A stretch of 64,000 nucleotides of DNA from Rhodoferax aquaticus (GCF_006974105.1 NZ_CP036282.1:2852001-2916000); one strand, 5' to 3'; positions 25,437-33,586 are shown, counted from the first letter of the stretch. Numbers and translations are program-made. The notes: a model not told the origin generated them from the sequence alone.

Positions 25437-26030
25437 TCAGAGCCCTAAGGCCTCGTACACGCGAATGGCGGCATACGCGTCATTGGCTGCATAGAGCAGC
25501 TGCGCATCTGTCAGCGTGGGGTTGGCCCAGTTACTGGTCGCTGCTTTTTTAGACTTGATAAAGCGCTGGTGAAACAGCACGGCCACGGCACCTTTGACGC
25601 CCATGTCTTTGCGGTAGCCGCGTTCCCTAAAAATGGTGTTGAGCTCCAGCACGCCCACAGGCTCCACCCCCAGTTTGTGCAAGATGCGTTTGCGGTCATC
25701 CCCCAAGCCAAAACCGGCTTTGGTGATGCCGGGCATCGCCATGAGTTGCGCGGCAATGGCCAAGCATTGCGGGTCATGCAGCTGGATCACCCAGGCACGC
25801 GCACGGGTAGAGAGCTGCAACACATGCGGCCCGTCTGAGACTTCACCCACCTTGAAGGTGGGTTTGGACTCCGTATCAAAGCCCCAAGCTTTGGCCTTGG
25901 CCAACTGCACCAAGGCTTCTTGCGCCTGGGCCCCAGTGTTAACCAAGGTAATGCGATCAGGCCCCAAGCGTTCAAAGGCAGGAAGCAAGGCAATGGCGTC
26001 TTTATCGGGCGTGGGGAGTTGGGCGTGCAT
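25437..26030 (-). CDS. RNase D-like 3'-5' exonuclease domain protein
   Basis: A 197-residue DEDDy exonuclease. The four acidic residues are in WGFDTES (Asp52, Glu54), GFGLGDDRKRI (Asp) and YAANDAYAAIRVY (Asp with its Tyr). It has only the nuclease domain, without the HRDC domains of full RNase D, like the small WRN-type exonucleases. It is divergent from the GNAT gene. Confidence 0.9.
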   Translation of the reverse strand: MHAQLPTPDKDAIALLPAFERLGPDRITLVNTGAQAQEALVQLAKAKAWGFDTESKPTFKVGEVSDGPHVLQLSTRARAWVIQLHDPQCLAIAAQLMAMPGITKAGFGLGDDRKRILHKLGVEPVGVLELNTIFRERGYRKDMGVKGAVAVLFHQRFIKSKKAATSNWANPTLTDAQLLYAANDAYAAIRVYEALGL

Positions 26031-26093
26031 AGGCCTCTATCATCGCTGAGAAAAACGCTGCCCCGTGCCGCCCCATCAACAGCCCAACACCCT

Positions 26094-26615
26094 ATGACGT
26101 TCACCATCCCTACCCTCGAATCGGATCGCCTGCTGTTGCGGGCATTTCGCGAGAGCGACTTTGACACCATGGCCGCGTTTTACGCCAGCCCTGTGTCTGC
26201 CACCTATGGCGGCCCTTGCAACCGGGAAGATGCTTGGCGCAAGTTTGCGGTCTATTCCGGGCACTGGGCACTGCGTGGCTATGGACCATGGGCATTGGAA
26301 GAAAAGGCCAGCGGCGCTTACGTGGGCTTGGCGGGCATGTGGTTTCCCGAGGCTTGGGTTGAGCCAGAGATTACGTGGGCACTCATGCTGGGGCACCATG
26401 GCAAAGGCTTCGCGACCGAAGCAGCCACCCGCGCCCTGCAAGCCGCCTACCAAGACTTTGGCTGGCAAACCGCAGTCAGCGTGGTGCTAACAGACAACAC
26501 ACCATCCAACGCCGTGGCGCAGCGCATGGGCGCACAGCGCGAAGGCACCATTGCGTTTCGGGGCGCGCAAGCGTATGTGTACCGCCACATAGGGCCTCAA
26601 ACTAGGGAAAGCTAG
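26094..26615 (+). CDS. GNAT family N-acetyltransferase (RimJ/RimL type)
   Basis: A 173-residue acetyltransferase from the ATG at 26094 (MTFTIPTLESDRLLLRAF); the longer frame runs into the divergent gene and was trimmed. LESDRLLLRAFRESDFDTM is the family start, and LGHHGKGFATEAATRALQA is the acetyl-CoA loop (Q/RxxGxG/A variant GHHGKGFA). NAVAQRMGAQREGTI is the conserved late block. Substrate unknown. Confidence 0.92.
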   Translation: MTFTIPTLESDRLLLRAFRESDFDTMAAFYASPVSATYGGPCNREDAWRKFAVYSGHWALRGYGPWALEEKASGAYVGLAGMWFPEAWVEPEITWALMLGHHGKGFATEAATRALQAAYQDFGWQTAVSVVLTDNTPSNAVAQRMGAQREGTIAFRGAQAYVYRHIGPQTRES

Positions 26616-26674
26616 CGTTTACAGGCCCTACATGGCATCGGTTACGCTCTCAAGATCATTACGAGGAACACACC

Positions 26675-26923
26675 ATGAAACGACTCAACGTCACCATCAA
26701 ACTAGAAATGTCGGTACCCGATGACTGGGAACTGATCACCACCTCCGAAGGTGGCGAAGTCATCAAAATGCCCGACGGTCAGTACCTTGACCTGGCCATT
26801 GAACCTCTGTTTGCCAGCAACCCCGAAGAAACCTGGACCAATACCGACAACGAGAACGTGCTCAACGACATTTTGGATTTGGTGGAGAGCGAGGAAGTCA
26901 TTTACGAAATGGTGACCCACTAA
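26675..26923 (+). CDS. Small acidic hypothetical protein
   Basis: An 82-residue protein of unknown family with AGGA nine bases before the ATG. It begins with a basic beta-type stretch (MKRLNVTIKLEMSVP) and becomes strongly acidic toward the end (LNDILDLVESEEVIYEMV). It contains two Trp and no Cys. The stop is 5 bases before the DUF938 methyltransferase, suggesting one transcript. Confidence 0.7.
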   Translation: MKRLNVTIKLEMSVPDDWELITTSEGGEVIKMPDGQYLDLAIEPLFASNPEETWTNTDNENVLNDILDLVESEEVIYEMVTH

Positions 26924-26928
26924 GCCCT

Positions 26929-27534
26929 ATGGCGCAGCCCGACTTTAGCCCGTCCGCTGAACGCAACAAACACCCTATATTGGAGCGGCTGCAGGCCTTG
27001 GTACCCGCACAGGGCCATGCACTAGAGATCGCCTCAGGCACTGGGCAGCACGTGTGTTGGTTTGCGCAGCACATGCCCGACTGGACCTGGCAGCCTACTG
27101 AAGTGCACCGCGGCGCCCTGTACAACATTGAGGTGCGCGCGGCCGAAGCAGGTTTAGACAATGTGCTGGAGGCATTGCAACTCGATGTGTGCCGAGAACC
27201 TTGGACCATGGAGCCTGCGGGCTTTGACTTGGTGCTGTGCATCAACATGCTGCACATTGCCCCGTGGGAGGCCTGCGGTGCCTTGATGCGCGGCAGCACC
27301 AAGGCACTGAATGCACAAGGCCTGCTCATTACTTACGGCCCCTACTTTGAAGACGGCGTGGTGCCCTTGCCGAGCAACCAAGAGTTTGACCAAAGTTTGC
27401 GCACCCATGACCCTAGCTGGGGCATACGTACGGTTGCAGCGGTGCAAGATGAGGCGCAGGCTGCGGGCCTGCGGCTGCAAGCCCGCATTGACATGCCCGC
27501 CAACAACCTGTTGTTGGTGTGGGCGAAGGCTTGA
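26929..27534 (+). CDS. DUF938 SAM-dependent methyltransferase-like protein
   Basis: A 201-residue protein. Family start FSPSAERNKHPILE, SAM motif I ALEIASGTGQHVCWFA, then WQPTEVH, FDLVLCINMLHIAPWEA and the end block ARIDMPANNLLLVWAK. DUF938 enzymes are class I methyltransferases with unproven substrates. It overlaps no neighbour and follows the small acidic gene by 5 bases. Confidence 0.92.
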   Translation: MAQPDFSPSAERNKHPILERLQALVPAQGHALEIASGTGQHVCWFAQHMPDWTWQPTEVHRGALYNIEVRAAEAGLDNVLEALQLDVCREPWTMEPAGFDLVLCINMLHIAPWEACGALMRGSTKALNAQGLLITYGPYFEDGVVPLPSNQEFDQSLRTHDPSWGIRTVAAVQDEAQAAGLRLQARIDMPANNLLLVWAKA

Positions 27535-27550
27535 TTGCGAATTCGCAAAT

Positions 27551-27613
27551 AAACTTACCCCGCCCTACTGTGGACTCGTCTGTGGATAAGCGTGTTCACA
27601 AGCCGCCAAACCC
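27551..27613 (+). repeat. DnaA-box-containing repeat, copy 1
   Basis: Reads AAACTTACCCCGCCCTACTG then TGGACTCGTCTGTGGATAAG and ends TGTTCACAAG..CCAAACCC. TGTGGATAA (27581-27589) is a perfect DnaA box (TTATCCACA on the other strand). Confidence 0.65.
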
Positions 27614-27692
27614 TTGCCCCGCTTGGGTTTGGAGAGGCTGCCCAAACTTTAGGCAGCGGCCGCGCAGGGGGTTTTCACCCGGCAACTCTGTG

Positions 27693-28271
27693 TTATAGGG
27701 TGCGAGCGAGCTTGGCCACCTGCTCCAACATTTGCTCGCGCTGCGCTGGGGTGGAGTGGATGATGGGTCCTAGCATCAAGGTCCGCACGGGGCGCAAACC
27801 ACAGAATTCCAAGGTAGTTTTTTTCATTTGCTGGATTGCGGGCATGCGGTAGACCCAGCGGTAGTACCAAGGCGGCGTGTCCATGGGCACCACCAAGTGC
27901 GAGGTGCGCCCTTTCAACAAGGGCACCGGCAACGGCGAACCCTTGTTGAACTTATAGGCATAGCCGGAAGTAAAGGCCCGGTCCAAGAACCCTTTCAGCA
28001 AGGCCGGCACGCCGCCCCACCACACGGGGAAAACCCACACCACATGGTGTGCCCACACAATGCTCTCTTGCGCTGCCAGCAAGTCTGGCTCTAGTGCCTG
28101 CGCATGCGGGTTGCTGCCATGCAAGATAGGGTCAAAACTGAGGTCCGCCAAGCGCAGCAAGCGCACGGTATGGCCCGCCGCATGCGCAGCCTTTAGGTAG
28201 GTGTCTGCAAGGGCTGCACTAAAGCTAGTGTTGGAAGGGTGGCCGAGTACCACGAGTACATTTTTTGGCAT
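27693..28271 (-). CDS. NAD(P)H:quinone oxidoreductase, flavodoxin-like fold
   Basis: A 192-residue member of the NQO1/KefF/MdaB-like group. NVLVVLGHPSNTSFSAALA is the flavin phosphate-binding start, WVFPVWWGGVPALLKGFLDR the FMN/FAD-binding aromatic block, and SGYAYKF the usual continuation. It is a cytosolic flavoprotein that probably reduces quinones by two electrons. The gene follows a MerR-family gene on the same strand, with a MerR-type promoter between them, so it is probably that regulator's target. Confidence 0.9.
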   Translation of the reverse strand: MPKNVLVVLGHPSNTSFSAALADTYLKAAHAAGHTVRLLRLADLSFDPILHGSNPHAQALEPDLLAAQESIVWAHHVVWVFPVWWGGVPALLKGFLDRAFTSGYAYKFNKGSPLPVPLLKGRTSHLVVPMDTPPWYYRWVYRMPAIQQMKKTTLEFCGLRPVRTLMLGPIIHSTPAQREQMLEQVAKLARTL

Positions 28272-28299
28272 GGAGGTGCTTCAAATTGAGGAAGCCACC

Positions 28300-28330
28300 A
28301 CCCTAAGTCTGCCCCTAGGGACAGAGTCAA
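28300..28330 (-). promoter_or_regulatory. MerR-type promoter with 19-bp spacer and dyad
   Basis: On the minus strand TTGACT (28330-28325) and TAGGGT (28305-28300) are 19 bases apart, longer than the normal 17. The spacer carries CTGTCCC-TA-GGGGCAG, an inverted repeat with one mismatch, as in CueR and SoxR type operators. The -35 overlaps the merR stop codon. Confidence 0.7.
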
Positions 28331-28680
28331 GCGAGTTCTGCACAGACGCGTATTTCGACATTGATCTGGCACAACTGCTGGTCTAGTTGCTTCAGTCGAA
28401 CGATTTCAAGGGCAATCTCAGAGCGTTTGTGCTCCACTTGCTGCATCAACAGCGCCCAGTCGGGCTCCACGCTACCGGCGCGCATAGCAGGCACCACGTC
28501 AGCCAGTTTGAAACCCATGGTTTGCGCTTGTTTGATCAGTCGCACTTGTGCCACGTGGCGCTCTGAGTACACGCGGTAGGCGCCACTCCTCAGCACCTTC
28601 CCCAGTAAGCCCATAGACTCATACAGACGAATCGCTTTGGGCGAGGCTCCCGTGCTCTTTGCGAGTTCTCCAATGTACAT
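28327..28680 (-). CDS. MerR-family transcriptional regulator
   Basis: A 117-residue regulator from ATG 28680; the frame runs on upstream to 28962 but family similarity starts here. MYIGELAKSTGASPKAIRLYE is the MerR winged helix (residues 1-21), then GAYRVYSERHVAQVRLIKQA. The C-terminal helix holds two Cys (LCQINVEIRVC) with 8 residues between, one more than CueR, so metal sensing is uncertain. It is divergent from trxC and upstream of the quinone reductase, which suggests a redox or electrophile response. Confidence 0.9.
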   Translation of the reverse strand: MYIGELAKSTGASPKAIRLYESMGLLGKVLRSGAYRVYSERHVAQVRLIKQAQTMGFKLADVVPAMRAGSVEPDWALLMQQVEHKRSEIALEIVRLKQLDQQLCQINVEIRVCAELA

Positions 28681-28788
28681 GCTGACTCCGTGCGTTAGGT
28701 AGCGTTGAGCCATTGTGGCGAAACACTGCTGCGTGCGCCGCCCAATAACGGTACTTGATACTATTTGTTTTGACTCCAGATATGCACC

Positions 28789-29232
28789 ATGACTACCGAC
28801 ACCCTGCACATTGTTTGCCCCCATTGCCACACCACCAACCGGGTACGCGTGGAACAGCTCTCGCACCAACCGGACTGCGGCAGTTGCAAAGCAGCTTTGT
28901 TCACAGGGCACCCAACGGCCTTGGACGAAGCGGCGTTTGACAAGCACATTGCGCGCAATCACATCCCTGTGCTGGTCGACTTTTGGGCGCCCTGGTGCGG
29001 CCCGTGCCGGACCATGGCACCCGCTTATGAGGCCGCCGCTAAGCAGCTTGAGCCGCGGGTTCGGTTAGCCAAAGTTGACACGGAAGCTGTGCCTTCGTTG
29101 GGTGGGCGTTTCAACATCCGCAGCATTCCGACCTTGGCCTTGTATGTCAATGGCCGGGAAGTTGCCCGACAAGCCGGTGCCATGGGATCTGCGGATATTG
29201 TGCGTTGGGTAAGCGCCAAGCTACCCTCGTAG
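28789..29232 (+). CDS. trxC: Thioredoxin 2 (zinc-ribbon thioredoxin)
   Basis: A 147-residue TrxC. The N-terminal zinc ribbon has CPHC and CGSC pairs (residues 10-13 and 30-33). The thioredoxin domain has VDFWAPWCGPCRTMAP with the WCGPC active site and the cis-Pro in RSIPTLALY. It reduces protein disulfides in the cytosol and is usually induced by oxidative stress. It is divergent from the MerR regulator, with 108 bases between starts, so both may share a control region. Confidence 0.95.
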   Translation: MTTDTLHIVCPHCHTTNRVRVEQLSHQPDCGSCKAALFTGHPTALDEAAFDKHIARNHIPVLVDFWAPWCGPCRTMAPAYEAAAKQLEPRVRLAKVDTEAVPSLGGRFNIRSIPTLALYVNGREVARQAGAMGSADIVRWVSAKLPS

Positions 29233-29266
29233 CGTGTAACGCAATCAGTCCCATTAAAAAACGAAA

Positions 29267-29320
29267 TTTGCTACATATTTGCTAGCTAGTTGCGCATATT
29301 CCATGAGCGCGGTGGCCCGA
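29267..29320 (+). repeat. Dispersed hairpin repeat, copy d
   Basis: Contains TTGCTAGCTAGTTGCGCATA then TTCCATGAGCGC. It lies about 35 bases after trxC and 79 bases before the Mrr-type gene. Confidence 0.7.
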
Positions 29321-29345
29321 TACTTCAAGTAAAATCACGCACCAA

Positions 29346-29373
29346 GCGGTCCAAGTGGTAAGAGATGGACCGC
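29346..29373 (+). promoter_or_regulatory. Leader hairpin before the Mrr-type nuclease
   Basis: GCGGTCCA and TGGACCGC form a perfect 8-bp stem with a 12-base loop, ending 12 bases before the Shine-Dalgarno GAGGGAG. TAAAAT at about 29330 could be the -10. The hairpin could be an operator or an RNA element that controls translation. Confidence 0.45.
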
Positions 29374-29398
29374 ACCCAAACCTTGAGGGAGCTTGCAT

Positions 29399-30331
29399 TT
29401 GGCACGTCCTAATCGACGCACCCGTCCACAGACGCTGAGGCGATCTGCGCACGAGATGGGGGTCACCGTTTCCTTGTTAGGCGCTGCCATGCTCTTTGGG
29501 CCGCAGCTTTTGGGCAACTCCGCCATCGGCCTCATGCTTGCCAAAGCGCTCATGGTGCCTGGCGTGCTGCTGCTCACCGCAGGGTTAGTCATGTTGGCCT
29601 ATTCGAGCTACAAGAGTCGCACCCCGTCCCTCCCCAAGTTCAAGGGGTCGCTCAGCACCAGACCGGCCCCGTTTTACGCAACCAAGCCAGCCCCATTGAA
29701 ATCCAGCCCACCTAGCGAATCCAATGTGATCGAAGTGGAGTTTAGGGGGCGTCACTTGGCGAAGGCTGGACAACTGGCGCAAAAGTCGCTGTGGAGCAAG
29801 GCGGTGTTTGCCTCTATTGAGTGGCGTCGATTTGAGGCCGTGTGCGAGGCCTTGTTTGCGCAGGCCGGCTTCGAAACCAAGTCCCAATCGCATGGGGCTG
29901 ACGGTGGGGTTGACATTTGGCTTCATTCCCGCAATGCCAAAGGACCCGCAGCCGTTGTGCAATGCAAGCATTGGCAAGGTAAACCCGTGGGCGTGAAAGA
30001 GATGCGCGAGTTCTTTGGTGTCATGGCTTCACATGGCCTTAAACGCGGCACCTACGCAACGACATCTACGTTCACCGAAGATGCCGTTTCGTTTGCCAAG
30101 GCCAATGGCATCAACGCGCTGGACGGTAGAGGCTTGCTTGCATTGATTGCCAAGCGTTCTCCAGAGCAGCAAAAAGCGTTGCTAGACGTTGCGTACGAGG
30201 GCGACTACTGGCGCCCTACCTGCGCAAGTTGCGGCGTCAAGATGCTAGAACGCAAGCCTCGCGCAGGTGGCTCCGGTTTTTGGGGATGCAGCAATTTCCC
30301 CCGCTGCAAGTCGCGCCTGCCCATGGCCTAG
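29399..30331 (+). CDS. Membrane-anchored Mrr-type restriction endonuclease with zinc finger
   Basis: A 310-residue protein. TTG 29399 (MARPNRRTR) is chosen since GAGGGAG lies 7 bases upstream; TTG 29393 is too near it. Two transmembrane helices (VSLLGAAMLFGPQLLGN, MVPGVLLLTAGLVMLAY) are followed by a linker, then the Mrr_cat fold: FEAVCEALFAQAGFE, GADGGVDIWL (catalytic Asp), VVQCKHW (the QxK pair). A topoisomerase-type C4 zinc ribbon closes it (CASCGVKMLERK, FWGCSNFPRC). Such proteins may be surveillance nucleases, but cleavage of modified DNA is not shown here. Confidence 0.88.
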   Translation: MARPNRRTRPQTLRRSAHEMGVTVSLLGAAMLFGPQLLGNSAIGLMLAKALMVPGVLLLTAGLVMLAYSSYKSRTPSLPKFKGSLSTRPAPFYATKPAPLKSSPPSESNVIEVEFRGRHLAKAGQLAQKSLWSKAVFASIEWRRFEAVCEALFAQAGFETKSQSHGADGGVDIWLHSRNAKGPAAVVQCKHWQGKPVGVKEMREFFGVMASHGLKRGTYATTSTFTEDAVSFAKANGINALDGRGLLALIAKRSPEQQKALLDVAYEGDYWRPTCASCGVKMLERKPRAGGSGFWGCSNFPRCKSRLPMA

Positions 30332-30482
30332 CGTCGCAAAGGTCGGTGCTTGCTACAATCGCGGCGGGCTCACAGGACGCCCACTCGCGAAAGCCTTAGC
30401 ACCTGCATCGCAAGCACCTCGCTTGCATACCCCTCCTCATTGGCCCATTGCGAGAACGGCCCTTGGACTACAAGGAGCTGGT

Positions 30483-30962
30483 ATGCGCAAAGAAAGCATC
30501 CACACCCCACCGCACCCCATCAGTGATGGTGAACCGCCACAAGAGCAAGCACGCGACAGTACCGCCGTCGACGCCATGCTGCAACTCGCGCGCAAGTTGC
30601 ATCGCGCCGCGCAAAAAGGCCCCATCAGCGTAGCCATGCCCGCCATCCGGCGCGCCCATGCCGCCGGCGTGTTTGCACACGAACCACTGAAGACGATCTA
30701 CCAACGCCGCCATGCACTGCAGCGCAAGCATTTCTTGCGCACCTTGGCTGTGGAAGCGGGCTTTGCCGATTGGGAGACCTACCTGCCTGTATTGCGCGAG
30801 CAATGCCTAGAAGCAGTGGCCCACTTATTGCACCCTAATGGCGCTACAGGCAGCCTTAACCACTGGTTTAGCACCTACGAACAAGCGCAAGCGTTTGCCA
30901 ATCAGCATGGGCATGTCGTTTTGACCATGGGCAAGCACGCCATGGTGCCCGGCACCGACTGA
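30483..30962 (+). CDS. Conserved hypothetical protein
   Basis: The ATG at 30483 has AGGAG 6 bases upstream and gives 159 residues; the frame extends upstream to 30267 but without a site. It is mostly helical and basic (KLHRAAQKGPISVAMPAIRR, IYQRRHALQRKHFLRTLAVE) with a Trp/Tyr-rich FADWETYLPVLR. No signal peptide or known catalytic motif. TACAAT at about 30354 is a good -10 candidate. Family not recognised. Confidence 0.7.
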   Translation: MRKESIHTPPHPISDGEPPQEQARDSTAVDAMLQLARKLHRAAQKGPISVAMPAIRRAHAAGVFAHEPLKTIYQRRHALQRKHFLRTLAVEAGFADWETYLPVLREQCLEAVAHLLHPNGATGSLNHWFSTYEQAQAFANQHGHVVLTMGKHAMVPGTD

Positions 30963-30997
30963 GCGGCCGCAAGCCGACGTGGGCAAAAGCCCGCACC

Positions 30998-31041
30998 ACT
31001 ATCAATTTAGTAGCTGCTCACGCATATTTGGTGAGCGCCAC
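30998..31041 (+). repeat. Dispersed hairpin repeat, copy e
   Basis: CTATCAATTTAGTAGCTGCT then CACGCATATTTGGTGAGCGCCA. A shorter copy, ending 17 bases before the GIY-YIG gene. Confidence 0.75.
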
Positions 31042-31057
31042 ATCCTTTTTTTGCAAT

Positions 31058-31456
31058 ATGTCAAAGAACAAAACTCTCAAAGACCAATACATGGCAACCA
31101 TGGTGCCCATGGGCGTATTTGCCATCCGCAACACGGTGAACCAACGCGTATACGTGGGCGGCAGCAGCAACCTTGCGGGAGCGATGAACCGCCATCGGTT
31201 TGAACTCAGCATGCAAACGCATCGCAACAAGGCCTTGTTGGCCGACTGGCTGAACCATGGGCCGCAGGCGTTTCAATTTGAAGTTTTGGACCGCATTGCA
31301 GAGCGTGAACAACCAGATTTTGACTATGCAGCGGAATTAGCTGCATCTCTGGCGCTTTGGCAAGAGGAGTTGCAGTGCTTTTCGGCGCGGGGATACAACC
31401 TTCCGACCAAGCCGACCCATGCAGCGCAAGCCACCGAGCAAGCCAGTAATGCGTGA
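31058..31456 (+). CDS. GIY-YIG domain protein
   Basis: A 132-residue protein from ATG 31058. The GIY-YIG core is MGVFAIRNTVNQRVYVGGSSN (residues about 18-38 shown in part: GVFAI and VYVGGSSNL), then MNRHRFELSM with the Arg and His, and LADWLNHGPQAFQFEVLD. The tail after about residue 100 is Gln/Ala-rich. It is 10 bases before a MarR regulator, so they form a small operon. No partner nuclease domain is present; a DNA-binding or nicking role is possible. Confidence 0.78.
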   Translation: MSKNKTLKDQYMATMVPMGVFAIRNTVNQRVYVGGSSNLAGAMNRHRFELSMQTHRNKALLADWLNHGPQAFQFEVLDRIAEREQPDFDYAAELAASLALWQEELQCFSARGYNLPTKPTHAAQATEQASNA

Positions 31457-31466
31457 GGACATCGCT

Positions 31467-31916
31467 ATGACACGCTGCTTCACTCACTCACCCTTAGATG
31501 TGTGCCTGCAAACCAGCTTTGCACATGCCCAAATCCAGCTCGCCTTAGACGAGGAACTGGCCTGGGCCCACGGCCTGTCTTACCAAGACTTGGTCTTGCT
31601 CACACGCATCGCCCGCGCGCCATTGGGCCGCATTGCCGTGGCAGACTTGGCGCGGCCACTAGGGCTTTCGATGTCTGGGGTGCTAAGGCTGGTCTTGCCA
31701 CTGGAAAAGACGGGGCATGTGCTGCGCGACCCGGCACCCTCGCCAGATGGCAAGCGCTACGTGGCTTTGCGCCCCGCAGGCAAAACCCAATTGCGCAACG
31801 CCACGGTGACCGCTGAGGCTACATGTGCCACGCTAGTGGCTAACGGCTGGGGCCAACCAATGTGCGCCCCCACGGCAATTGGCGCAAGCGCTGCGATCCA
31901 AGCGCAGGCACAATGA
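31467..31916 (+). CDS. MarR-family transcriptional regulator
   Basis: A 149-residue winged-helix protein with GAGG 9 bases before ATG 31467. LSYQDLVLLTRIARAPLGRI is helix 2-3, VADLARPLGLSMSGVLRLVLPLE the recognition region and DPAPSPDGKRYVALRPAGKT the wing. It is the second gene after the GIY-YIG gene. A perfect 15-bp inverted repeat starts 6 bases after its stop. Ligand unknown. Confidence 0.88.
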   Translation: MTRCFTHSPLDVCLQTSFAHAQIQLALDEELAWAHGLSYQDLVLLTRIARAPLGRIAVADLARPLGLSMSGVLRLVLPLEKTGHVLRDPAPSPDGKRYVALRPAGKTQLRNATVTAEATCATLVANGWGQPMCAPTAIGASAAIQAQAQ

Positions 31917-31921
31917 AACCA

Positions 31922-31959
31922 AGCCCATGGGCCAAGGCGTCAAGCTTGGCCCATGGGCT
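31922..31959 (+). terminator. Perfect 15-bp hairpin after the MarR gene
   Basis: AGCCCATGGGCCAAG (31922-31936) and CTTGGCCCATGGGCT (31945-31959) pair without mismatch around an 8-base loop. No T-run follows, so it is an unusual terminator, or an operator in front of the DUF427 gene. Confidence 0.6.
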
Positions 31960-32006
31960 CGTTATTGCAGCGCTAACACTGCCTCACCTCATGCAAAGGG
32001 AACCCC

Positions 32007-32288
32007 ATGAAAGCCATTTGGAACAACACCGTGATTGCGGAGAGCGACGACACCGTCTTGGTTGAAGGCAACCACTACTTTCCCGAAAGTGCGCTCAAGC
32101 GCGAGTACGTGACTTTTAGCAACCACAAAACCACCTGCGCTTGGAAAGGCCAGGCCAGCTACTACTCGCTCATCGTCAATGGCGAAATGAATATTGACGC
32201 GGTGTGGTACTACGCAGACCCCAAGCCAGAGGCGGAGTCCATTCGCGGCCACGTGGCCTTTTGGAAGGGCGTGAAGGTAGGTGCTTAA
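32007..32288 (+). CDS. DUF427 family protein
   Basis: A 93-residue single DUF427 domain: MKAIWNNTVIAESDDTVLVEGNHYFP start, LKREYV, TTCAWKGQASYYSL with the conserved Cys-Trp-Lys-Gly, and AVWYYADPKPEAESIRGHVAFW. It is a small beta-barrel family of unknown biochemical role. It follows the MarR gene and its hairpin by about 48 bases. Confidence 0.93.
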   Translation: MKAIWNNTVIAESDDTVLVEGNHYFPESALKREYVTFSNHKTTCAWKGQASYYSLIVNGEMNIDAVWYYADPKPEAESIRGHVAFWKGVKVGA

Positions 32289-32493
32289 GCACTCAATCGG
32301 CTGTGCGTGGGCCGCCGTGGGTGCCGACACAGGCGCCCCGTAGCATTCACTAAACGAAGCCGCTGACTTGCACATGCAAACGCAAACGAAGACACCGTTG
32401 ATGTGACACGGGCCTGAATAAGCTCAAAGCCAGCGGTGCCTATGGCAGGCTCTGGGCGCAGTAAGACCCATACGTCACCTGGGCGGCTCGCGC

Positions 32494-33375
32494 TTACCAA
32501 GCCGCCGGGTCTACTTGGTAGTAAGCCTTGAGTGCTTGGTACAGCGCCACATTGTCGCTTTGCAGCGCAGCACCTTGCTCAAAGAAGGTCTCTGACGCTA
32601 CGGCAAAAAACTCCGCAGGGTCTTGCGCGCCATAGTGGTTGAGCAAGGTTGCATGCCCCTGCGTCGCCGCAAGCTGTAAGTCGGAAAATGCGGCCCCCAT
32701 CACCCGCTGCCAGCGCACCGGGTCATGCGCAGTATTGCCCACGCTGGGCGGTGGCGCGCCGTGGGCCGCGCCGTTTTCTTGGTCTAGCTGGTGGGCAAAC
32801 TCATGAATGACCACATTGCGGCCGTCACTGGGTTCTGCTGCCCCTTCCAAAGCATCTTGCCAAGACAAAATGACCTGCCCTTGGGACCAAGACTCCCCTG
32901 CCAAAGCTTGGCGGTGCTCTTGCTGCACACCTGCGCCATCGGTACTCACGCGATCCACTGCAAAGGCCGCCGGATACACCAAGATTTGCCGCACATGGTC
33001 AAAGTGGGCTAGCGAGCGGTTCAGCACCAACAAGCATGCTTGCGCCGCAATCACGACGCGCATTTCTTCCGTCAAACGCAAGCCACCACAGGCAATAAAC
33101 GGCTTTTCTGCAATGAAGGCCTGCATGTGCTTTTTGAGCTGCAGTTGCAAATGCGTAGGCAAACGCCCCACCAATGGCACGCGCTTACGCAAGATCTTGC
33201 GCCAGTGCGCTGGAAACGGATGCTGCGCCCACCGCTTGCGCTGGTAGGTCTTCCATAGTGGTTGCCCCGCAATGCCCAAAATGATGCACAAGGCAAAGAG
33301 ACCGAGTAAATAAATCGCCAACCTAGAGTCCAGTCTTTGTGATGGTTGTGGGGCACACGCCGCTTGTTGCCTCAC
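32494..33375 (-). CDS. MtfA-like M90 zinc peptidase
   Basis: A 293-residue protein. One N-terminal membrane helix (LAIYLLGLFALCIILGIAG) precedes the MtfA domain. The zinc site HEFAHQLDQENG (about residues 187-198) has the HExxH pattern, and DPAEFFAVASETFFEQ supplies the downstream Glu. FIACGGLRLTEEMRVVIAAQAC is the family block. In E. coli MtfA binds the regulator Mlc and has peptidase activity; here no Mlc gene is seen nearby. The membrane anchor is common in betaproteobacterial forms. Confidence 0.9.
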   Translation of the reverse strand: MRQQAACAPQPSQRLDSRLAIYLLGLFALCIILGIAGQPLWKTYQRKRWAQHPFPAHWRKILRKRVPLVGRLPTHLQLQLKKHMQAFIAEKPFIACGGLRLTEEMRVVIAAQACLLVLNRSLAHFDHVRQILVYPAAFAVDRVSTDGAGVQQEHRQALAGESWSQGQVILSWQDALEGAAEPSDGRNVVIHEFAHQLDQENGAAHGAPPPSVGNTAHDPVRWQRVMGAAFSDLQLAATQGHATLLNHYGAQDPAEFFAVASETFFEQGAALQSDNVALYQALKAYYQVDPAAW

Positions 33376-33523
33376 TTGGGTGCGGGTTCAGCTTATTCAA
33401 GCCGCGCGGTGTGGACCACCCGACAGGCACAGGATGGGCTGGCGGCATCCACAGGCCAAATCCAGCAGCCCAGCCCCTTGGACAAACAAATTTTGCTAGG
33501 CGCGGTCCCCTAAATACCTGCAA

Positions 33524-33586
33524 AAACTTACTCCAAATTACTGTGGGCCACTTTGTGGATAAGTGCTGGCACAACTGCCCAAACCC
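33524..33586 (+). repeat. DnaA-box-containing repeat, copy 2
   Basis: AAACTTACTCCAAATTACTG then TGGGCCACTTTGTGGATAAG and CACAACTGCCCAAACCC. TGTGGATAA at 33554-33562. Similarity to copy 3 runs on past the unit through CTTAAAAAG and ATCACACCCA (to about 33640). Confidence 0.7.
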
